The position numbers were made by a program, and so were the translations under genes. Shown piece after piece: positions 5,095 through 9,182 of a stretch of 9,182 nt of DNA (its first letter is position 1; each line of letters begins with the position of its first letter). The notes beneath the pieces were generated by a model that saw nothing but the letters and a program-made list of their open reading frames with translations, was not told the origin of the DNA and searched no databases. This DNA is from an uncultured Bacilli bacterium (GTDB lineage Bacteria; Bacillota_I; Bacilli_A; RF39; UBA660), in contig CAKOHQ010000044.1 in the NCBI GenBank assembly GCA_934085875.1, positions 1 through 9,182 of the forward strand. The letters run 5' to 3'.

Positions 5095-5132
5095 TTGTCG
5101 AGTTTTGTTAAGTATTTATTAGTTTTGTCGAA
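5095..5132 (+). promoter_or_regulatory. Paired TTGTCGA boxes upstream of toxin-like RNA, copy 2
   Basis: TTGTCGA at 5095-5101 and 5125-5131 keeps the 30-bp spacing of copy 1 although several surrounding bases have changed. That is weak evidence that the boxes are maintained. Confidence 0.35.
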
Positions 5133-5140
5133 TCGCTTTA

Positions 5141-5168
5141 TTTATATTTAAAAATAATATAGTATAAC
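5141..5168 (+). promoter_or_regulatory. Candidate promoter of toxin-like mRNA, copy 2
   Basis: Same sequence as copy 1: TTTATA, 16-bp spacer, TATAAC. The start would be near 5174. Confidence 0.4.
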
Positions 5169-5242
5169 TAATCGAGCATTCATGTTGGTGTTTACCTTAC
5201 TAACTGAGATTCTTTTTGAATTTGTAGGAAGTAGGTGGTAAT

Positions 5243-5317
5243 GTGTTCAAAAATTTAGAAAAATTATTGAATAGAATTATTATTATTTTAATGCTAATCT
5301 TTTTAGATAAAGATTAG
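5243..5317 (+). CDS. Putative 24-residue membrane peptide (type I toxin-like), copy 2
   Basis: Identical in DNA and protein to the peptide at 4837-4911, with the same GTG start, AGGTGG SD and stop hairpin. It is paired with its own downstream convergent small RNA, whose linker differs from copy 1. Because the two peptide genes are identical, silence or loss of one small RNA could be covered by the other only if cross-recognition holds. Confidence 0.45.
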   Translation: MFKNLEKLLNRIIIILMLIFLDKD

Positions 5318-5326
5318 TTTGTATAT

Positions 5327-5366
5327 AAAATAAAAAGACATCAGCCAACTCAGTTAGGGCCGATGT
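5327..5366 (-). terminator. Terminator of antisense-type RNA, copy 2
   Basis: Identical to the copy 1 terminator: a 9-bp stem (5358-5366 with 5338-5346), then CTTTTTATTTT on the minus strand. Confidence 0.8.
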
Positions 5367-5416
5367 TTATCCAACCAGGGTAGACATTCAACTTTCAGGG
5401 GGTTGAATGCTCACCT
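5327..5416 (-). ncRNA. Small RNA of about 90 nt, candidate antitoxin, copy 2
   Basis: Same plan as copy 1. The first stem is fully Watson-Crick here (5402-5409 with 5385-5392), where copy 1 has a G-U pair. The linker reads CUGGUUGGAUAAAC instead of CUGACUGAGUAAAC. The C-rich loop and terminator are unchanged. Pairing to the toxin leader is one base shorter, because the linker has AUAAACAUC. Confidence 0.65.
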
Positions 5417-5422
5417 AATTAA

Positions 5423-5451
5423 ATAATAGCATTTGGTATAGCATGTGTCAA
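5423..5451 (-). promoter_or_regulatory. Promoter of the small RNA, copy 2
   Basis: The minus strand has a perfect TTGACA (5446-5451), a 17-bp spacer and TATTAT (5423-5428). This is stronger than copy 1 and expected to be constitutive. Confidence 0.75.
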
Positions 5452-5482
5452 ATGTTTTTTCTTTCATATTTTTATCATAACT

Positions 5483-5517
5483 AAAAAATGTTGATAAGTT
5501 ATTTGTTATCAACATTT
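5483..5517 (-). terminator. Terminator of the polymerase-glycosyltransferase gene
   Basis: A perfect 12-bp stem (5486-5497 with 5506-5517) with an 8-nt loop, followed on the minus strand by six T's. It overlaps the last codons and stop of the large gene and isolates it from the tandem element. Confidence 0.75.
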
Positions 5518-8500
5518 CTGTTTAATTTTTCTTTTAATATTACTATTAAATATTTTATATTATGTTTTATAAATCTTGTTATTCTTTTTGGTTCACTTGC
5601 TATTCTATATAACCATTCCAAATTCAATTTAATAAAAATTCTTGGAGCACGTTTTTTAGTACCACTTAGTACATCAAATGAACCACCTACTCCTATAAAT
5701 ATTCCTTTTTTGAAATCATTTATATGTTTATTAATTAATTTTTCTTGAAGAGGTATTCCTAATGCTAACATAACTATATCAGGATTAGTTGTTTTAATAT
5801 AATTCATTACTCCATCTTTATCCTTTATATAACCATTTGTTCCACCAACTAGATTTATGTTTGGATATTTTGTACTTATAGCATTAGTTAGTTTATCCAT
5901 TACATCTTCGCTAGCACCAAATAAATATACTTTATATTTATTTTCATTCGCTAATGTTAATAAATGTTCTGCTAAATCTACGCCTGTTATTCTTTCTTTT
6001 ATATTATATCCTAATAAGTTGCTTGTTTTAACTATACTTATTCCATCTGGTACTATTAAATTATTTTTATTATAAATCATATCTGATATTTCAGAATCTT
6101 TTCTAGATAGCATATAAGTTTCTGGATTAGCTGTTATAATAAATTCTTTTTCTTTATTTTTTAATTTGTTTTCAATTAATTTATAACATTCTTTTTTTGT
6201 ATTTATGTATAAATTAGTATAAATATTATTATGATTTATGTTTTTAAAGAAATTAATGTTTTCTTCTTTTATTAAATTATAATCGTATTGTCTTGATATA
6301 TTTAAAGATTTTTTTTGATATTCTTTTCTTAATTTTTCATCATTTATTAGATTTTTTAATTCTTTAATCATTTCTTTTTCATTTCTATTTATTATCAAAA
6401 TACCATTATCTTTAATTATTTCTTTTGCTCCTAATGCACTATCATACGCTATAAGTGGTAATCCATGGCTAGCAGCTTCTAAAAGTACTAATCCAAAAGA
6501 TTCTTCAATTGATGTCATTATATATATAGATGATTCTTTGTAAATTTTATTTAATTCTTCTGTATTTTTAAATCCTAATAATTTAATATTATCTTCCATA
6601 TTTAATTCTTTTATAAGATTATTTAAATTATCATACTCACTTCCAGTACCTACTATCGATAAAGTCCATTCTTTGTTATCTAATTTACTAAATAATTTTA
6701 TTAAATCGTCATAACCTTTTACTTTTTCTAATCTTCCTACTGTTATTATGTTTTTATTTTTTAGATTAGATATTTTATTGTCTGATTCTATAGGCATGTT
6801 ATTTGTTTTTATTTTGTATCTATATTCTGTAACTAATTCTTTATAATAATTAGTTAAGTAATTACTACTTGGCATTAAATAGTCAACACCTTTTAATATA
6901 TAATGTAATTTATTTAAATATTTTGTATTATTGTTATGATAAATATGTTCTTCTGCTATTTTAATATTATTATATTCATTATTTCTTATTAATTTTTCTG
7001 TAAAATCTATTCTAGTTGATATAATAATTTCGCTATTACAATTTATCATTGATTTAGTAATTAATGTATGTTTTAAATAAAGTACTTTTATACTATATAT
7101 ACTTTGTTTTATTATGTTGATTATATTTTTTGAATGTAATGCTTCTTTTAATTCTTTTCTATTTGGTTTTATATTAGTAGTTAAGTATTTAACTTTTATA
7201 TTGTCATTTAATTTAAAATCAGGTTTATCTTTTAATTTATATAAACTTATTATTTCTACATCATGTATTTCGCTTAATATATTTGCTTTTGTACAAATAT
7301 TTTTTTCTACTCCTCCGTAATTTAAGTGTAAAGCATATATTGAAACTTTATTTTTTTTGATTTTATTATCTTTTTTATTTAATAAGTTTATTTCATTCAT
7401 GGCAAGTAATAAATATAAGATTATATATATCGATACAGCAGGTGCTGCTAAAGTATGTCCGCTTATACAAGATATACTTAAAATTAGTCCTATCATTAAT
7501 GTATAAAATATGGTATTTATATTTAATTTTCTAGATTGAATTAATTTTATTAAATAGTAAATGAAAGGTAGTAAAACTAACATTAGTGCAATAAGTCCTG
7601 AATGAAAGAATATATCTAATATATCTATTTCTATAAGTTTTGTTATTGCATAATGTTTTATTTCTGTAGTATTTGAATATCCTATTCCCAATAATAATAC
7701 TTTTGTATTAAAATGTTTAGAATATATTTCATATGTTAATCTAAAATAAATATCTCTTGAAGATAACATTATCCTTCCATATTTTTTTATTTGTTTTACT
7801 AATTTGGAATCATTGCTTAGTTTATCTTCTTTTTCTATTTCTTTTCTTATTCTTCCATATTCTTCTTCTAAGAAACGTTCGTTTTTTTCTTGTTCAGTTA
7901 CGGGATCTTTTCTCGGAGGCTCTGGTTTTACTTTAACGTTTTTTAATTTTTTTGGATCTTTTGGAATGTTATATTTTACATTATTAAGTGTACTACTATT
8001 TAATATTAAAAGTATAATACCTAAAAGAATAAATCCTATTTTTAAAGTTGTTTTTTTCTTTTTCTTAATTAATGATAATACCAATATAATTGTTGTTGTA
8101 ATTATTATTCCTAATACTGAAACTTTAGTTCCTAAAGAGAATACCATTAAAATCATAAATATTATTAGAACTATATTAAATTTACTTTTATTAATTTTTG
8201 TTAATAAAAATGGGTATAGTAGTGTTAAAATAACTGATATTTCATTTGCTGAATTAAACCATCCTGAACTTCCTTTATAACCTTTGTAATTATAAGTACT
8301 AAATCCCGTATTAGTAATTAACGGTAAAAATAATAGTATTCCATATGTTATAAAATTTATTATTAATATTTTGATTACTTTTTCTTTATCAAATTTATGT
8401 TCATCAAAGAAACATAATAAACAAACTGATAGTATTGGAAAATACATTGTTTTAAACATATATATTGATTCTTTTATAAACATAGATATTGTTAGGTATT

Positions 8501-8741
8501 TTATTTTTGATAAAATATATGCTAGCATGTATATAAATATTAAAAGTATATATATTAATCCCTTCTTTTTATATTTCGATGTGGAAAAGATTAGAGTTAT
8601 TAACATTATTGCTAGAAATAATAATTTGACTATTACTCCTATACTTACTGTAAGATTAAATAATCTTGTTGATATAGATGTTAGTAAATCTATAAGAGGT
8701 AATAATATCAAAAATATATATAATTTTTTGTTGTTGCTCAT
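5499..8741 (-). CDS. Three-domain surface-glycan enzyme: O-antigen ligase/polymerase-like, GT4 and WecG/TagA/CpsF
   Basis: A 1080-residue chain. Residues 1-450 are a polytopic O-antigen ligase/Wzy-like domain with about 12 membrane spans, a GWFNSANEIS motif (160-169), and an external loop (about 250-372) with SSRDIYFRL (327-335) and LGIGYSN (351-357). Residues 463-840 are a cytoplasmic GT4 glycosyltransferase: GGVEK (476-480), VGRLEKVKG (668-676) and the EX7E pair E747/E755. Residues 845-1075 are a WecG/TagA/CpsF (GT26) domain: TANPE (870-874), VPDG with likely base D899, ERITGVDL (916-922), ALGIPLQEK (993-1001), FDVLSGTKKRAPR (1022-1034) and LEWLYRIASEPKR (1041-1053). TagA-type enzymes add N-acetylmannosamine-type sugars to lipid-linked GlcNAc; the actual sugars here are unknown. 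ATG 8741 is chosen because AGGTG lies 6 nt upstream. GTG 8750 in frame is too close to any SD. Confidence 0.85.
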   Translation of the reverse strand: MSNNKKLYIFLILLPLIDLLTSISTRLFNLTVSIGVIVKLLFLAIMLITLIFSTSKYKKKGLIYILLIFIYMLAYILSKIKYLTISMFIKESIYMFKTMYFPILSVCLLCFFDEHKFDKEKVIKILIINFITYGILLFLPLITNTGFSTYNYKGYKGSSGWFNSANEISVILTLLYPFLLTKINKSKFNIVLIIFMILMVFSLGTKVSVLGIIITTTIILVLSLIKKKKKTTLKIGFILLGIILLILNSSTLNNVKYNIPKDPKKLKNVKVKPEPPRKDPVTEQEKNERFLEEEYGRIRKEIEKEDKLSNDSKLVKQIKKYGRIMLSSRDIYFRLTYEIYSKHFNTKVLLLGIGYSNTTEIKHYAITKLIEIDILDIFFHSGLIALMLVLLPFIYYLIKLIQSRKLNINTIFYTLMIGLILSISCISGHTLAAPAVSIYIILYLLLAMNEINLLNKKDNKIKKNKVSIYALHLNYGGVEKNICTKANILSEIHDVEIISLYKLKDKPDFKLNDNIKVKYLTTNIKPNRKELKEALHSKNIINIIKQSIYSIKVLYLKHTLITKSMINCNSEIIISTRIDFTEKLIRNNEYNNIKIAEEHIYHNNNTKYLNKLHYILKGVDYLMPSSNYLTNYYKELVTEYRYKIKTNNMPIESDNKISNLKNKNIITVGRLEKVKGYDDLIKLFSKLDNKEWTLSIVGTGSEYDNLNNLIKELNMEDNIKLLGFKNTEELNKIYKESSIYIMTSIEESFGLVLLEAASHGLPLIAYDSALGAKEIIKDNGILIINRNEKEMIKELKNLINDEKLRKEYQKKSLNISRQYDYNLIKEENINFFKNINHNNIYTNLYINTKKECYKLIENKLKNKEKEFIITANPETYMLSRKDSEISDMIYNKNNLIVPDGISIVKTSNLLGYNIKERITGVDLAEHLLTLANENKYKVYLFGASEDVMDKLTNAISTKYPNINLVGGTNGYIKDKDGVMNYIKTTNPDIVMLALGIPLQEKLINKHINDFKKGIFIGVGGSFDVLSGTKKRAPRIFIKLNLEWLYRIASEPKRITRFIKHNIKYLIVILKEKLNRNVDNK

Positions 8742-8750
8742 AAAGTACAC

Positions 8751-8882
8751 CTACCTATAAATCATTATAACAAATATAAGATAGAAAAAAAATAGAATTG
8801 TTATAATCCTATTGAGTAAAAGTTCTTTTTTAATTTTTCTTAATAAATTTATTAATCTTGTATTTTTTTTATTTTTTAACAT
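8751..8882 (-). CDS. Possible 43-residue membrane peptide upstream of the glycan enzyme
   Basis: ATG 8882 opens a frame with a strongly basic first half (many Lys/Arg) and a hydrophobic span IITILFFFYLIFVIMIYR (residues 26-43) at the very end. Its TAG abuts, in frame, the GTG codon at 8750 of the next gene, and its last codons form that gene's SD. No good SD precedes it, and a possible promoter for the large gene lies inside it. It may be a real leader or regulatory membrane peptide, or chance in AT-rich DNA. Confidence 0.3.
   Translation of the reverse strand: MLKNKKNTRLINLLRKIKKELLLNRIITILFFFYLIFVIMIYR
8764..8772 (-). promoter_or_regulatory. Extended -10 promoter of the glycan enzyme gene
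   Basis: The minus strand reads TGTTATAAT, a perfect extended -10, with only T-rich DNA at -35. The start would be near 8757, leaving a short leader before ATG 8741. ATTATAACAA (8764-8773) is repeated inverted at 8798-8807 (TTGTTATAAT), a possible operator or hairpin. Confidence 0.45.
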
Positions 8883-8904
8883 ATTATATAATTGTACATT
8901 TTCA

Positions 8905-9182
8905 TTATTTTTTAATTTTTTTAATAAAATCTAACATGCATTCAAAATTATTTGTAATGAACCCTTGCATACTTTTTTTATACATTACAATATTATCCTC
9001 TCCGTAATTACCAAATCGATGTTCCTAATATATACCCATAGATTTTCCTAGTTCAGTTGGCTCTTTATGTTTTTTACCATTTTCTATTTTTTCTTCTAGT
9101 ATGTCAATACTAATTAACCATTTAAGTATTTCATTAACTTTTAAATCATTCATATTTTCATTTGATTTTAACGAATTAATAT
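8905..9182 (-). pseudogene. Decayed C-terminal gene fragment, cut by the window edge
   Basis: One minus-strand frame runs in from the right edge to TAA at 8905-8907 and is interrupted by TAG at 9025-9027. Both sides of the TAG look like one protein: LKVNEILKWLISIDILEEKI and KEPTELGKSMGIY before it, EHRFGNYGEDNIVMY and FITNNF after it. A PTExG...GI...ER...G...VxY...FI.DN pattern is familiar to me from C-terminal domains of uncharacterised Bacillota proteins, but I cannot name the family. A nonsense mutation is the simplest reading. The gene body lies outside the window, so it might also end naturally at 9025. Confidence 0.5.

Larger units (their letters stand above)
5092..5460. repeat. Tandem element, copy 2 (type I toxin-antitoxin-like)
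   Basis: Second unit of the 406-bp-period tandem pair. It is identical to copy 1 over the toxin-like mRNA and the terminator but differs at 5370, 5371, 5374, 5375 and 5388, all within the small-RNA gene, and again in the promoter flank. About 37 bp of AT-rich sequence separates the two units. Confidence 0.9.

Noticed and set aside
4686..5460. CRISPR array or insertion sequence
   Set aside because: There are only two units of several hundred bases, with no short repeat-spacer pattern, no transposase frame and no terminal inverted repeats with target duplication.
7804..8280. Open frame of 158 codons on the plus strand, rich in Phe, Ser and Ile
   Set aside because: It lies antisense to the membrane domain of the large glycan enzyme. 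Its composition is what AT-rich codons give in reverse, and it has no SD. The same holds for plus-strand frames at 8371-8760, 7114-7320, 5857-6075, 5488-5748, 4053-4268 and 3489-3677.
9025..9027. Recoded TAG, or Mollicutes-type TGA as tryptophan
   Set aside because: Clear genes use TGG for Trp and end at TAA. Only the decayed fragment needs TAG read-through, so a nonsense mutation is simpler.

Overview
The window is very AT-rich. Its sigma-A-type promoters, strong Shine-Dalgarno (SD) sites and Bacillus-type tandem rRNA promoters with a CTTTGAAAAC leader element point to a low-GC Bacillota-type bacterium, perhaps a gut-associated Bacilli or Clostridia lineage. The genus cannot be fixed from the sequence. 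Tryptophan is read as TGG and I see no sign of a recoded stop codon.

Layout. Positions 1-280, minus strand: tandem promoters and leader of an rRNA operon that runs off the left edge, preceded by a tRNA-Glu(CTC) gene with its own terminator. Positions 392-1534, minus: a NahK-like sugar kinase. It is divergent from 1658-2197, plus, an FMN flavoprotein with an iron-sulfur-type cysteine motif. Positions 2199-4591, minus: an apparent four-gene operon from a consensus promoter at about 4640. Its genes are a membrane-anchored extracytoplasmic domain protein with a probable reading-frame break, a tightly coupled toxin-antitoxin-like pair (Panacea/SocA-like plus PemK/MazF-like), and a HAD phosphatase fused to a GtrA-like membrane domain.

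Positions 4686-5460 hold two tandem copies (406-bp period) of an unannotated element. Each has a plus-strand transcript coding for a 24-residue single-membrane-span peptide and a convergent minus-strand RNA of about 90 nt with its own consensus promoter and Rho-independent terminator. This looks like a duplicated, possibly undescribed type I toxin-antitoxin locus and is the main discovery candidate.

Positions 5499-8741, minus: a very large three-part surface-polysaccharide enzyme (O-antigen ligase/polymerase-like membrane domain, GT4 glycosyltransferase and WecG/TagA/CpsF glycosyltransferase in one chain). Upstream lie a possible 43-residue membrane peptide (8751-8882) and a decayed gene end (8905-9182).

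Together, 2199-8741 reads as a cell-surface glycan region. It has an assembly enzyme, a lipid-carrier membrane protein fused to a phosphatase, and an extracytoplasmic domain related to polytopic glycosyltransferases, interrupted by toxin-antitoxin-like modules. All family assignments were made by eye from motifs.
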